A DNA stretch of 48,384 bases, taken from Euryarchaeota archaeon UBA443. GTDB lineage: Archaea > Thermoplasmatota > Poseidoniia > Poseidoniales > Poseidoniaceae. Made by a program: the position numbers and the translations under genes. The stretch lies in NCBI GenBank assembly GCA_002499195.1, contig DAKS01000035.1:1-48384 (forward strand), written 5' to 3'. A model generated the notes under the pieces. It ran no database searches. It was given only the letters and a program-made list of their open reading frames with translations, and was not told where the DNA came from. Shown here piece by piece: positions 17,280-26,365 of this stretch (position 1 is its first letter; each line of letters opens with the position of its first letter).

Positions 17280-20093
17280 ATGAAGACAACGGATGAAGTT
17301 GCTTGGCAACAAGCATGGAGCGATGCGAATGTTTTCGCTTCAAACGATGATGCTTCCAAACCCAAATTCTACTGTTTGGAAATGTATCCTTATCCTTCTG
17401 GTAAAATGCACATGGGCCACGTTCGAAACTATTCAATCGGTGATGCAGTCGCTCGGTACAAGCGAATGAGAGGATTCAATGTCCTCTATCCAATGGGCTT
17501 TGATTCCTTTGGAATGCCTGCAGAAAACGCAGCTATCGCTGAGGGGGGCCATCCTCACGACATTACTGAGAAGAACATGGCATCCATTACTGAACAGATC
17601 AAGCGAATGGGGTTTTCGTACGATTGGAGTCGTTTGCTCAAGAGTCATGATCCGAATTACTACAAGTGGAATCAATTGTTCTTCACTCGATTCTTCAAAT
17701 CTGGACTTGCTTATCGAGAGTTTGCACCGGTTAACTGGTGTGAATCATGTTCGACCGTTCTTGCCAATGAACAAGTCAAGGCTGGACGCTGCTGGCGTTG
17801 TAATGGCCCGGTCCGACAAAAGGATATGAGTCAATGGTTCATCGATATCACCAAGTATGCTCAACAATTGCTCGATGGACTGGAAACCATCGAATTCCCA
17901 GAAAGTGTTCGATTGATGCAAGAAGATTGGCTTGGTCGTTCCGAAGGAGCTGAAATCGAATTCGGAATCGAAGGAAGTGATGAAACCATTCGCGTGTTTA
18001 CAACCCGTCCAGATACCTTGTTTGGTGTTAGCTTCGTTACGCTTGCACCCGAACATCCCCTCGCTGAACAATTGGTCAAAGGGACAGAATATGAAGCGGG
18101 ATGGAAAGCGATGCACGATGTGTATGCAAACATGAGTGAATTCGATCGAATCAAGAATCTCAACAAGAAGGAAGGGGCATCTCTCGGCCGATTTGCAATC
18201 CATCCACTTACTGGGGAGAAGATTCCAATTTGGGTGGGTAACTTCGTTCTTGCTACCTACGGAACCGGGGCAGTCATGGCCGTTCCTGGGCATGATGAAC
18301 GTGATTTTGATTTTGCTCAAACCTATGATTTACCGATTAAACAAGTTTTAATCGAAAACGAAGATGGAGATGCGAGCGATGCGCTTGAAGCAGCATTCAC
18401 CGATGATGGCTACATGGTCAATTCAGGAATGGATGGTTTTGATGGTCGATATGGTGATGATGCTAGATCCGCTGTAATCGACGCCCTCGAATCTGCGAGT
18501 AAAGGCGATCGGCAAATCAATTGGAAGATTCGCCCATGGCTCATCAGCCGTCAACGATATTGGGGTACTCCAATCCCAATTATTCACTGCAAAGATTGTG
18601 GAGCAGTCCCTGTTCCAGAGGACCAACTTCCGGTTGAACTTCCTCGAGATGTTGTCTTCGACGGAAAAGGAAATCCTCTCGAAACATCGGAATCATTCCT
18701 CAATGTATCTTGCCCTGAATGTGGAACGGATGCGCGAAGAGAAACCGATACTATGGATACGTTTGTTGACTCTTCTTGGTACTTCTTGCGATACACCGAT
18801 GCTAACAACCTAGAACAATGGTACGATTCCAATATTGCTGATTATTGGATGAACGTTGACTTCTATTGTGGCGGAATTGAGCACGCGCAGATGCACTTGA
18901 TCTATGCTCGATTCTATACCAAGGCACTTCGAGATCTTGGCTTCCATACCATCGATGAACCGTTTAACGAACTGCTTTGTCAAGGTATGGTCAACAAGGG
19001 CGCCCCATTCTGTGAAACATGTTCTGTTACGCTTTCAGTCGATCATGCTGGCTCACCATGTCCACACTGTAATTCTCCATTAGGAGAGCGTTCTGCAAAG
19101 ATGAGTAAATCGCTCGGAAACACGGTTTCGCCCGAACAGATGATCGAACAATTTGGAGCTGATACGGTTCGATTGTTCATCCTCTTTGCTGCGAATCCTA
19201 CTGCAGGAATGGATTGGTCCGATTCCGCAGTTGAAGCCAATCATCGAGTTATGCAACAATTGCAAACTATGCCTTCACAACTCCTTGGATGGGATAAACC
19301 AGCCCATTCCATCGACTCATGGATGCTTGCTCGACTTCGACAGCGCCTCCAACAATGGACAGATGCAATGGATAGGTACGACTTGCGTCGAGCTGTAGAA
19401 TGCTCGCATTATGATATGGTCAAGGACATCAACTGGTATGTTCGACGCGGAGGAGGGAATCTCGAAGTCGGCCGAGAACTTCTCGATTCTTGGACGCATA
19501 TGATCGCTATTGCAACTCCACATCTTGCAGAAGATTGGTGGGCGCAACTTGGTGGCCAAGGACTTCTTGCAGCACACGTCATGAACGATGTTGAACCACT
19601 GAACGAACAAGATCAGGCTCTTCTCGATGGAGAAGCCCTAATTCGAGACCTTCTGGAGCAAGCACGTAAGGTGCGTGGCGTTGCTGAGCGCCACATCGAA
19701 GGTGAAGCAACCTCGCTCACCATTGTTACATCTGCACCATGGCGTAATCAAATGGCAGAAATGGCACTGACTCATCTCGCAGAAGGGAATAACGTCAAGG
19801 CCTTCATGGGAATTCTTACACAATCTAAACTCGCCCAAGGTGAGACCCGTGGCGAACGACTTGGATTCTGGAACAAACGCATGCTTCCTCAGGTGTTCAA
19901 GTGGGATGATGAAAAGAAACGAATCCTTCTCTCAGCACTCGATGAGACAAGTGTCTATGCTGATGCTTCAGACTTTATTGCAGAAGAACTCGGTCTTGAC
20001 TCCGTCCAAATTGTACGTGGAGAAAGTCAAGATGATGTGACTGGAAAAGCAGGCGTTGCAATGCCTCTTTCACCTGCGTTCGTCTATGCTTGA
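17280..20093 (+). CDS. leuS: leucyl-tRNA synthetase, bacterial type
   Basis: Class Ia synthetase charging tRNA-Leu in the cytoplasm; 937 residues from the ATG at 17280. YPSGKMHMGHVRNYSIGD near 37-54 contains the HIGH-type signature (HMGH at 44-47). KMSKS is at 607-611. A zinc module, CESCSTVLANEQVKAGRCWRC, lies near 157-180, and TTRPDTLFG marks the CP1 editing domain. The signatures around HIGH, the zinc module and FDSFGMPAENAAI match bacterial and organellar LeuRS rather than the archaeal/eukaryotic-cytosolic form. The gene was therefore probably acquired by horizontal transfer. A GTG at 17244 could add 12 residues, but its GGAGG is too close to work as a ribosome binding site. The 3' end overlaps the convergent surface-protein gene by 10 bp. 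Confidence 0.95.
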   Translation: MKTTDEVAWQQAWSDANVFASNDDASKPKFYCLEMYPYPSGKMHMGHVRNYSIGDAVARYKRMRGFNVLYPMGFDSFGMPAENAAIAEGGHPHDITEKNMASITEQIKRMGFSYDWSRLLKSHDPNYYKWNQLFFTRFFKSGLAYREFAPVNWCESCSTVLANEQVKAGRCWRCNGPVRQKDMSQWFIDITKYAQQLLDGLETIEFPESVRLMQEDWLGRSEGAEIEFGIEGSDETIRVFTTRPDTLFGVSFVTLAPEHPLAEQLVKGTEYEAGWKAMHDVYANMSEFDRIKNLNKKEGASLGRFAIHPLTGEKIPIWVGNFVLATYGTGAVMAVPGHDERDFDFAQTYDLPIKQVLIENEDGDASDALEAAFTDDGYMVNSGMDGFDGRYGDDARSAVIDALESASKGDRQINWKIRPWLISRQRYWGTPIPIIHCKDCGAVPVPEDQLPVELPRDVVFDGKGNPLETSESFLNVSCPECGTDARRETDTMDTFVDSSWYFLRYTDANNLEQWYDSNIADYWMNVDFYCGGIEHAQMHLIYARFYTKALRDLGFHTIDEPFNELLCQGMVNKGAPFCETCSVTLSVDHAGSPCPHCNSPLGERSAKMSKSLGNTVSPEQMIEQFGADTVRLFILFAANPTAGMDWSDSAVEANHRVMQQLQTMPSQLLGWDKPAHSIDSWMLARLRQRLQQWTDAMDRYDLRRAVECSHYDMVKDINWYVRRGGGNLEVGRELLDSWTHMIAIATPHLAEDWWAQLGGQGLLAAHVMNDVEPLNEQDQALLDGEALIRDLLEQARKVRGVAERHIEGEATSLTIVTSAPWRNQMAEMALTHLAEGNNVKAFMGILTQSKLAQGETRGERLGFWNKRMLPQVFKWDDEKKRILLSALDETSVYADASDFIAEELGLDSVQIVRGESQDDVTGKAGVAMPLSPAFVYA

Positions 20094-22810
20094 TTCTCTT
20101 CAGTGACCTCTTCCACACCGGAAGTCTCTGGTTCTGCTGTAGGCGTTTCTTCAACGACCTCTGGTTCAACAGATGGAACTGTCTTTTGTTGAGATTCTGA
20201 AGTTGGAGCATGAACAGGTTTGAACGTCATATATCCCGCAACACCTGCTAGTAAAAGTGCGAGAAGAATGAGGACTTGGTTGATACCAAACGAAGATTCT
20301 GTGTCCTCGCCCTTATTCTCGAGTTCAATTACCATACATCCATCTTCATCGACTTTTTCGCCAAGGGCTGATGAAGGACAAAGATCATCATCGTTTAGCA
20401 CCCCATCCGAATCCGTATCGGCCTGTTCGGCAGAACAACCAGCACCATCGACGACGGTACTCAACGGCGTTCGAGGACAAACATCGTCATCATTGAGGAC
20501 ACCGTCCGCATCATCATCAACGTCTTCAGCACCATCAACGCATCCATCCGAATCGAAATCTTGTGAAGGTAAAACTGGTCCAACCAAGCCGCGTGGGCAC
20601 AAATCGAAGATGTCATCGAAACCATCACCGTCATCATCATCATCTTCCTCATCATCGTGACAACCATCTTGGTCATGATCAAGTGAGACATTGGTTGCAG
20701 CCCAATCGCGATATCCCTTTGGACACATATCGAGTTGGTTAGAACCAACCATATCGAGCATCATATCGTTATCGTCATCGAGATCGTTAATGCTGTCTTG
20801 ACAACCATCACGGTCCCAATCGTTGAATTCTGTGGAATCCCAGAGTGCGAGGTCTCGTGGACATAGGTCCTCAATGTTCGCAATACTATCACCATCTTCA
20901 TCCAAATCACAAATATCGCCAATCAAGTCCCCATCAAGATCTTCTTGTCCTGAATTTGAGGCGCTTGGGCAATTATCTCGTTGGTCAACAAACCCATCAC
21001 TATCCGAATCAACATCAGAACATCCATCTCCTTCGACATCACTCTCTGTTGTTGAAATCCAACCTACTGGGCCCTTCGGACAAGTATCGAGATGGTCAAA
21101 GATAGTGTCGTTGTCATCGTCAAAGTCTTCATCATCATCTCGGCAACCATCGCTATCATGATCTGTTAATACCGTACTTGTCCAATCAACTTCGCCCTGT
21201 GCACAATCATCGAGATCATCTGCAATTCCGTCGTTATCGTCGTCATCATCACAGACGTCACCGAGCATATCAGATTCGAAATTAGCTTGGTTGGAATTTG
21301 AGACTCTTGGACAATTGTCAATACCATCTAGAATCCCGTCTCCATCGAGGTCGGTCTCATAGTGCCATACACCAGCATCCTGACCTCCAACAGCAACTAT
21401 TGAGTGGTTGCCAAAGAGTCCTGAATCTTCAAATGAGAATGCGACCATTGAACCACCAGAGGATGACGGAACCATGTCGTATACACGATCTCGGCCATCG
21501 CTTCCTCCAATCAGCGCCCATTCCCAGGTGGCTCCACCCAAATCGTATTCTGCGAGGAACACATCGGTTCCAAAGTAGCCTGTGTCATCATCATAATCGA
21601 CAAGCATTTCTTGACTTAACATGAAACCATAAGTGGTTATTCCAGCATAGATGATCGAACCTGATGATGTTTGATAAGCAGCATTGAACATATCATATCC
21701 CGCCCCTCCTTCAACATTCAAGCCGTTCCATACACCATTCGTTGTAATATCGGCTTGGAAGGCATCGAACCATTGCGTCGTTTCACTATAGTCCTCTCCA
21801 AAGGAAGCATTACCTTCGATGGTGCCGTAAACTTGCACATCCAATCCTGTACTTGCAACACAGCCATTGGCCAAATCATCACCTGAACCGCCAGCTTGCT
21901 GAATCCATGTCCAACTGGTCGTATCGTACTTGGCGACGACGATATCCCCACCTCCATTGGATTCAAGCGCTCCCAGTTCATCAAAAACGACCTCTCCAAT
22001 GAACGTGAATGCGATGAATGAATCACCGAAACTGTTCTGACAGAAGCCGCCAAACGGTTCGACACCATCTTCCGACATAGTAGAAAACCCATCTGAGAAC
22101 ACGCCGTCTTCATCGAAAATCATGACCGCTAGACTTGGTTGGGAGCCGCCTGCAAAGATGGTTTGATTCATGTCAAGCAACTCCTTGTAAAGGACGCTTA
22201 CGTGAATTTGATCGTTTTCATCAACAAACATATCGAACAACAAAACTTCTTGTTGGTTTGCAATAGATACAGCCCATTGCCATCCCGTTTCAACATCGTA
22301 TCGAGCGATGTATGCATTGCCCTCTTCAGTATCAGCGTTTTTGTCGAGAGTTGGTAATGAACCCAATGTCATGTTGCATTGAAGCCCTGCACTACCAAGA
22401 CAATACGTGCCTGCAATGATGAAATCTCCATCGCTCATAATCGCTAAGCTTTCGACCGAATCAACACCGATACTACCGAATGATTCACTAAAATTCCACT
22501 CATTTGTTTCATTGGAAATTGCAATGAATCCATCCATATCATCAAATCCAAGTTGATTTGAATCGTGCCCATTATCTCCAATGAGAATCGAGGATGTGAA
22601 GGTTCCACCTACGAGAACCGAGTTGTTCTCAAGTGGTACAAGGGCATGAATTGCATCTTCACTGAAGCCGCCAACAGATACAACCCATCCCAATGGATCA
22701 GATTCTTCAGAGGAGAATTGAGGTGATAATTCATTATCAAGAGACGTTAACTGTGCATAAGGAATCGTCGCTAAGAGAAGTGTAAAGACGATGAAAATAG
22801 GGCGTAACAT
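20084..22810 (-). CDS. secreted repeat protein: beta-propeller-like N-terminal part, TSP3 calcium repeats, C-terminal membrane anchor
   Basis: From the ATG at 22808-22810 the protein has 908 residues. It opens with a signal peptide, MLRPIFIVFTLLLATIPYAQ. Residues about 40-490 contain repeated units like EDAIHALVPLENNSVLVGGT and DSVESLAIMSDGDFIIAGTY. They are rich in Gly and Asp and resemble SBBP/propeller repeats. Residues about 490-830 are TSP3-type units, with repeated D-x-D-G-D-G and DxCP motifs such as NDDDVCPRTPLS. Near the C-terminus QVLILLALLLAGVAGYMTF is a membrane span, followed by a Glu/Pro-rich tail. It is likely a calcium-stiffened surface protein of unknown ligand. An upstream in-frame ATG at 22912 would add 34 non-signal residues and overlap the divergent gene, so I rejected it. 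Confidence 0.82.
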   Translation of the reverse strand: MLRPIFIVFTLLLATIPYAQLTSLDNELSPQFSSEESDPLGWVVSVGGFSEDAIHALVPLENNSVLVGGTFTSSILIGDNGHDSNQLGFDDMDGFIAISNETNEWNFSESFGSIGVDSVESLAIMSDGDFIIAGTYCLGSAGLQCNMTLGSLPTLDKNADTEEGNAYIARYDVETGWQWAVSIANQQEVLLFDMFVDENDQIHVSVLYKELLDMNQTIFAGGSQPSLAVMIFDEDGVFSDGFSTMSEDGVEPFGGFCQNSFGDSFIAFTFIGEVVFDELGALESNGGGDIVVAKYDTTSWTWIQQAGGSGDDLANGCVASTGLDVQVYGTIEGNASFGEDYSETTQWFDAFQADITTNGVWNGLNVEGGAGYDMFNAAYQTSSGSIIYAGITTYGFMLSQEMLVDYDDDTGYFGTDVFLAEYDLGGATWEWALIGGSDGRDRVYDMVPSSSGGSMVAFSFEDSGLFGNHSIVAVGGQDAGVWHYETDLDGDGILDGIDNCPRVSNSNQANFESDMLGDVCDDDDDNDGIADDLDDCAQGEVDWTSTVLTDHDSDGCRDDDEDFDDDNDTIFDHLDTCPKGPVGWISTTESDVEGDGCSDVDSDSDGFVDQRDNCPSASNSGQEDLDGDLIGDICDLDEDGDSIANIEDLCPRDLALWDSTEFNDWDRDGCQDSINDLDDDNDMMLDMVGSNQLDMCPKGYRDWAATNVSLDHDQDGCHDDEEDDDDDGDGFDDIFDLCPRGLVGPVLPSQDFDSDGCVDGAEDVDDDADGVLNDDDVCPRTPLSTVVDGAGCSAEQADTDSDGVLNDDDLCPSSALGEKVDEDGCMVIELENKGEDTESSFGINQVLILLALLLAGVAGYMTFKPVHAPTSESQQKTVPSVEPEVVEETPTAEPETSGVEEVTEENQA
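20335..21355 (-). repeat. tandem coding repeats for TSP3 calcium-binding units in second surface protein
   Basis: Degenerate repeats encode D-x-D-x-D-G and D-x-C-P cores spaced 25-40 residues apart. On the plus strand they appear as runs of ATCATC/GTCATC. The Asp codons also create spurious Ser/Ile-rich frames on the other strand. Confidence 0.75.
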
Positions 22811-22910
22811 AGTTGTGTGATGAACTGCCACTTCATGAAGGTGTTGCGTTATGGTACATCCATTAAATTTCAACGATTGGTTCAAGGATGGTCGACGCCG
22901 AGGACCAATC

Positions 22911-23957
22911 ATGTCACGTGGTCGTCGGTCGAATCGTAGTGGTCAAGGACGGCAACGAAAGCGACGACGATACGGTGGGCCGCGGAAAGCCAACTTGATT
23001 GAACAAAGCAAAAAGGAGCTTGAAGAGTACAATCAACGCGCTAATTTACGGTTTGATTACGAAAAGACAGGAATTCAACCCGTCGGCCTTCCAGATTCTC
23101 CTAAAGATGTGAAGTCGTTCTCATTCGAATGGAATTGCAATCCAGTAACACTCGCCGATGAAGAGAAGATGGCTGGTTTTGTTGTTCGAAAGGGCGAATT
23201 CGGTTGGCTCGATGATGATCGAGTGGATAAGATCGCGGCCTTCGCAGAGTCTCTTTCCATCTCCGCGGATCAGGCTCTTTCTCTGCGCTCAGCACTCCTT
23301 CAACAGAAGACCGTTTATGGACATCAAGCGATGCGAAATCGCGGCCAACAAATCCATCGCGATTACAAACAAGGAATGAGTGTAGTTGAGTTATCGAAAA
23401 AATACGATTTCCCGCCGATGAATATTTTTCGGCAAATCCTCTCCGAAAAGGGATGGTCAAAATCAAAAATCAAGGAATCGGTTCGTGCCCCATCTCGTTT
23501 TTCGGAACGAGAAAGAAAAGAGTTTGAAGCGGCCGAAGAAGCAGACCGCGTTTCAAATGTTGATCAAAGTGAAACACACCTTCGTGCTGATGTGTTCGAA
23601 ACAATACTCGCAGATTGGTTCGAAAAACAAGGCGTCAGCCTTCGACGTCAACCTGAATTGGTCAAAGAGCAAACGGCTCAAATCGGTGGACCAAAATTGA
23701 CACCTGACATTCTCTTCCTTGACCATGTTGAGATTAACGGGCAACCAGTTGCATGGATTGATGCAAAACATTTCTATGGATCTGATGTCGGTTTCCAAAG
23801 AAAAAAGATGCTCAAACAAATGATGCGTTATATCAACGAATGGGGCAGTGGAGCCGTCGTCTTCCGCCATGGATTCTCTGAAAATCTGTACATGGCTGGA
23901 GTCACTATGTTGGATGCAAGCCCCCTCGACCTTTCAGGTTTGCAAGACCGGCCCTAG
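22911..23957 (+). CDS. archaeal TPD-family nuclease (CDIN1/C15orf41-like) with HTH segments
   Basis: Starting at the ATG at 22911 the protein has 348 residues. It opens with a very basic tail (SRGRRSNRSGQGRQRKRRR). The middle part contains helix-turn-helix-like segments, notably MSVVELSKKYDFPPMNIFRQ. The C-terminal third has the TPD motif (KLTPDILFLD) and then AWIDAKHFYGSD and GSGAVVFRHGF. This matches the TPD family typified by human CDIN1/C15orf41, a predicted PD-(D/E)xK nuclease in which the Asp of TPD and the D/E-x-K of the next strand bind metal. Here that strand reads DAK. The substrate is unknown. An ATG at 22851 adds 20 residues and sits close to the divergent surface-protein start, so I prefer 22911. 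It overlaps convergent pantoate kinase by 4 bp. Confidence 0.75.
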   Translation: MSRGRRSNRSGQGRQRKRRRYGGPRKANLIEQSKKELEEYNQRANLRFDYEKTGIQPVGLPDSPKDVKSFSFEWNCNPVTLADEEKMAGFVVRKGEFGWLDDDRVDKIAAFAESLSISADQALSLRSALLQQKTVYGHQAMRNRGQQIHRDYKQGMSVVELSKKYDFPPMNIFRQILSEKGWSKSKIKESVRAPSRFSERERKEFEAAEEADRVSNVDQSETHLRADVFETILADWFEKQGVSLRRQPELVKEQTAQIGGPKLTPDILFLDHVEINGQPVAWIDAKHFYGSDVGFQRKKMLKQMMRYINEWGSGAVVFRHGFSENLYMAGVTMLDASPLDLSGLQDRP

Positions 23958-24985
23958 ATGTTACGCTGCGGAGCAATTCTTGTTTGAATTGAATCCAGAT
24001 TCTTTGATCTAAGCCCTTCCGATAAACGATTTAAATCTTCAACAGAAAGGGATTGGTTGGCCTTTGAAGGTAGTAAAACACATGATGTTCCAAGCATACA
24101 CAATCGAGCGCGTACATGCGCTTGGAGGTCAAGTTCGTTGAGAGTGGATTGAACGGATGCGAGCATAGATTGGCGCGTAGGTTCTTCCAACATTTTCGAC
24201 ATTCGTCCGAACGTTTGCGCCTCTTGCAGTAACTCGTTCCAAATTGATGAATCCCAATTCTTTCCAGCAAGACGGTCGACTGCAGCATCACCTGCTCGAG
24301 TAATACTTGTTTTCCAATCAGGATGATCGATGTATTCTGATGTATGCTTTGAAGCACTTGATTGCCAAATTAAGAGGACAGATGAATCGAGAGAGAAACT
24401 TCGTGCTACACCGGGCGATGGTGGTGAACCTGGGTGTGTACGAAGTTCAACTCCTCCTACATAGAGGCCAAGAACGTCCCCCAATCCACTCGAATGTCTA
24501 CGTTCAATATGATGCGCTGCTCGGAAGTATTGTGATTCATTACCTCGTTTAGTCATCTCAAAACAAGCTAAAGCAAGGGCAGAAAGACCTGCTGCAGACA
24601 TCCCAAATCCTTGACTTAGTGGCAATTCAATATCGACAGTAACAGAATAATTTGTATCGAAGGGGAGAAGTCTTGCTTGTCGCAATTCTTCGATTAGATC
24701 AATGTACATCTCATGGCTTACATGCGTATCCAAATCCATGGTATTGATATTGAGATTTACTTCGCCTTTAGCCTTGATTTCAGGAATATCTTGATCCCAT
24801 CCCGCCATCTCTTGACCTTCTTCGATTGCATCAGTACGGCCCGTTTCCTCAATTGAAACGCGAACGCCCTTTTCGAGGCAAATACCTACTCCTCGACTTC
24901 CTTGGTTCCGAGGAAGCAAGGCATCATCATGAATTGAGAACAGTAAGGTGATGTGGCCGCCGACCTGAACTGTTGCCATAGACAA
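23954..24985 (-). CDS. pantoate kinase (GHMP family)
   Basis: The 343-residue protein has the GHMP kinase ATP-binding loop PLSQGFGMSAAGLSALALA at 122-140. GLGDVLGLYVGGVELRTHPG at 167-186 is the hallmark of archaeal pantoate kinase. The reaction is ATP-dependent phosphorylation of pantoate to 4-phosphopantoate. In archaea this precedes condensation with beta-alanine and so feeds coenzyme A synthesis. The N-terminus (VQVGGHITLLFSIHDD) and GSRGVGICLEKGV also fit the family. The partner phosphopantothenate synthetase is not in the window. The ATG at 24983-24985 or the one two codons later would serve as start. It lies 48 bases downstream of rpo3 on the same strand, so it may be the last gene of the ribosomal/RNAP transcript. 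Another GHMP kinase activity is possible but less likely. Confidence 0.78.
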   Translation of the reverse strand: MSMATVQVGGHITLLFSIHDDALLPRNQGSRGVGICLEKGVRVSIEETGRTDAIEEGQEMAGWDQDIPEIKAKGEVNLNINTMDLDTHVSHEMYIDLIEELRQARLLPFDTNYSVTVDIELPLSQGFGMSAAGLSALALACFEMTKRGNESQYFRAAHHIERRHSSGLGDVLGLYVGGVELRTHPGSPPSPGVARSFSLDSSVLLIWQSSASKHTSEYIDHPDWKTSITRAGDAAVDRLAGKNWDSSIWNELLQEAQTFGRMSKMLEEPTRQSMLASVQSTLNELDLQAHVRARLCMLGTSCVLLPSKANQSLSVEDLNRLSEGLRSKNLDSIQTRIAPQRNI

Positions 24986-25033
24986 GCCATCTCACCTAGA
25001 ATCATCAAGATGGCGGAGAGACCAGGTATTGAA

Positions 25034-25966
25034 TCAAGCAAATGCTCGGTCAAGGTCTTCGCCAAGGTTAGTAAAGCGAGACTTCAACTCCTCGATTGCC
25101 ATGTTAAACACTGCTTCTGGAGCAAGTGAGCCATCGGTCTCGTAGGAGAAGACGAAACTGCCGTCGACCTTGGTGAGGACGATTGCATCATCGAAATCAG
25201 CATCGCGGCCTGTACCATGTCCAACTTGGTGTAGAGCCTTTTCAAGGTCGAGAACTGTTGAGATATCGCTGCACTTCTTGCTTGTGAAAAGTTTAGCATC
25301 GATTGGTCGGCCGTCACTGGTCTTAAGGTTAAGATCAAACAGAACTGAAGCCTTCTTTGGCTTCTTTAGTTCAGCCTCGTAGCAAGGTTGGAAGGTAACA
25401 GCAGAAGCCGCTGACCACTTTGCGTGGTCTCGACCACGCCCAAGTGTTGCAAATGCAATGAATTCAAGGAACTGTCCTTGCGCAAGATAGGTGATTGGGA
25501 TGGATTGCATGTCTTCACTAATGTCGAATAATGGATCGGAAACGTTGGTCAAATCGCCAGCACGGACAACTCGGAACGGTTCATCGCTATCTGCGGATGG
25601 ACCCTGAACGTTGAGTGTGTAGAGAACTTGACACGTTGGACATCCAACGTCTTCTTCTGCAAGATCCATGCAGCTTTCACATTCGTCAGGGAATGCCATT
25701 CCTTCGTCAGGTTGGGTTGGAATTGGAATCATTGCCAATCTATGAGCAATGACCTCATCAGGCAATGCGTTTACCGATTCGAAGATTTCATCATGATTGT
25801 TGTCTTGGTTAACACCGAGTGTGAACATGACCTTGCTGATGGCCATCTTTGGCACATCAGACATGATCGCACGTCGAAGTGCGTTCACTTGAGATGCGTC
25901 TGTATCTTCGATTAGAACCTTCATCTTATTTCCTTGTGGATAACCTTCTACAACGCTTGCCTTCAT
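25034..25966 (-). CDS. rpo3: DNA-directed RNA polymerase subunit D (Rpo3)
   Basis: The 310-residue protein is the archaeal counterpart of bacterial alpha and eukaryotic Rpb3/AC40, and pairs with subunit L to start RNA polymerase assembly. The alpha-like motif is clear at the N-terminus (DTDASQVNALRRAIMSDVP, then AHRLAMIPI). A loop with Cys96, Cys99, Cys109 and Cys112 matches the zinc loop of Rpb3. I do not see the extra ferredoxin-like cysteine set that some archaeal D subunits carry. ALHQVGHGTGRDADF and the C-terminal FSYETDGSLAPEAVFNMAIEEL resemble alpha's dimerisation domain. GGAGG sits 7 bases before the ATG. It follows rps11 by 15 bases, the standard archaeal order. Confidence 0.96.
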   Translation of the reverse strand: MKASVVEGYPQGNKMKVLIEDTDASQVNALRRAIMSDVPKMAISKVMFTLGVNQDNNHDEIFESVNALPDEVIAHRLAMIPIPTQPDEGMAFPDECESCMDLAEEDVGCPTCQVLYTLNVQGPSADSDEPFRVVRAGDLTNVSDPLFDISEDMQSIPITYLAQGQFLEFIAFATLGRGRDHAKWSAASAVTFQPCYEAELKKPKKASVLFDLNLKTSDGRPIDAKLFTSKKCSDISTVLDLEKALHQVGHGTGRDADFDDAIVLTKVDGSFVFSYETDGSLAPEAVFNMAIEELKSRFTNLGEDLDRAFA

Positions 25967-25981
25967 GTATATTCCTCCAAA

Positions 25982-26365
25982 TCAGACACGTCGTCCACGT
26001 CTTCCACCCTTTTTCTTGGTGCCGTCGTGGGCGATCGGTGTAACATCCTCGATTCGAGTGATTGTCATACCTGCACGTGTCAGTGCTCGAATAGCTGCTT
26101 GTGCACCTGGTCCTGTGTTGTTGGACTTGTTACCACCTGGTGCACGATATTTGATGGTCAATTGTGTGAATTCCTTATCCTTGAGCATATCAGCGAGACG
26201 CTCAGCGGCACGAGTAGCAGCGAATTGGCCACCACTGTCCTTCGATGACTTGACAACTTGTCCACCAGAGCAGGTGCCGATGGTTTCAGCACCGGTCATA
26301 TCGGTTGCCGTCATGAGGATATTGTTGTAAGATGAGAAGATGTTGACAATAGCTCGACGAGTCAT
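25982..26365 (-). CDS. rps11: small ribosomal subunit protein uS11
   Basis: 127 residues, full length. Family hallmarks are SSYNNILMTATDMTGAETI, the SGGQVVKSSKDSG segment, AATRAAERLADMLKD and the basic C-terminus GTKKKGGRRGRRV. uS11 sits on the platform of the 30S subunit near the E site and helps form the mRNA exit channel. Its start overlaps the stop of rps4 by one base (TGATG), so translation is probably coupled. Confidence 0.97.
   Translation of the reverse strand: MTRRAIVNIFSSYNNILMTATDMTGAETIGTCSGGQVVKSSKDSGGQFAATRAAERLADMLKDKEFTQLTIKYRAPGGNKSNNTGPGAQAAIRALTRAGMTITRIEDVTPIAHDGTKKKGGRRGRRV

Noticed and set aside
20823..21161. Ser-rich 112-residue plus-strand frame inside the second surface protein
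   Set aside because: It is antisense to Asp codons (GAT/GAC read as ATC/TCA-type triplets), lacks any motif and is typical of repeat shadows.
22811..22912. N-terminal extension of the second surface protein to 22912
   Set aside because: The extra 34 residues precede an obvious signal peptide and would overlap the start region of the divergent nuclease gene.
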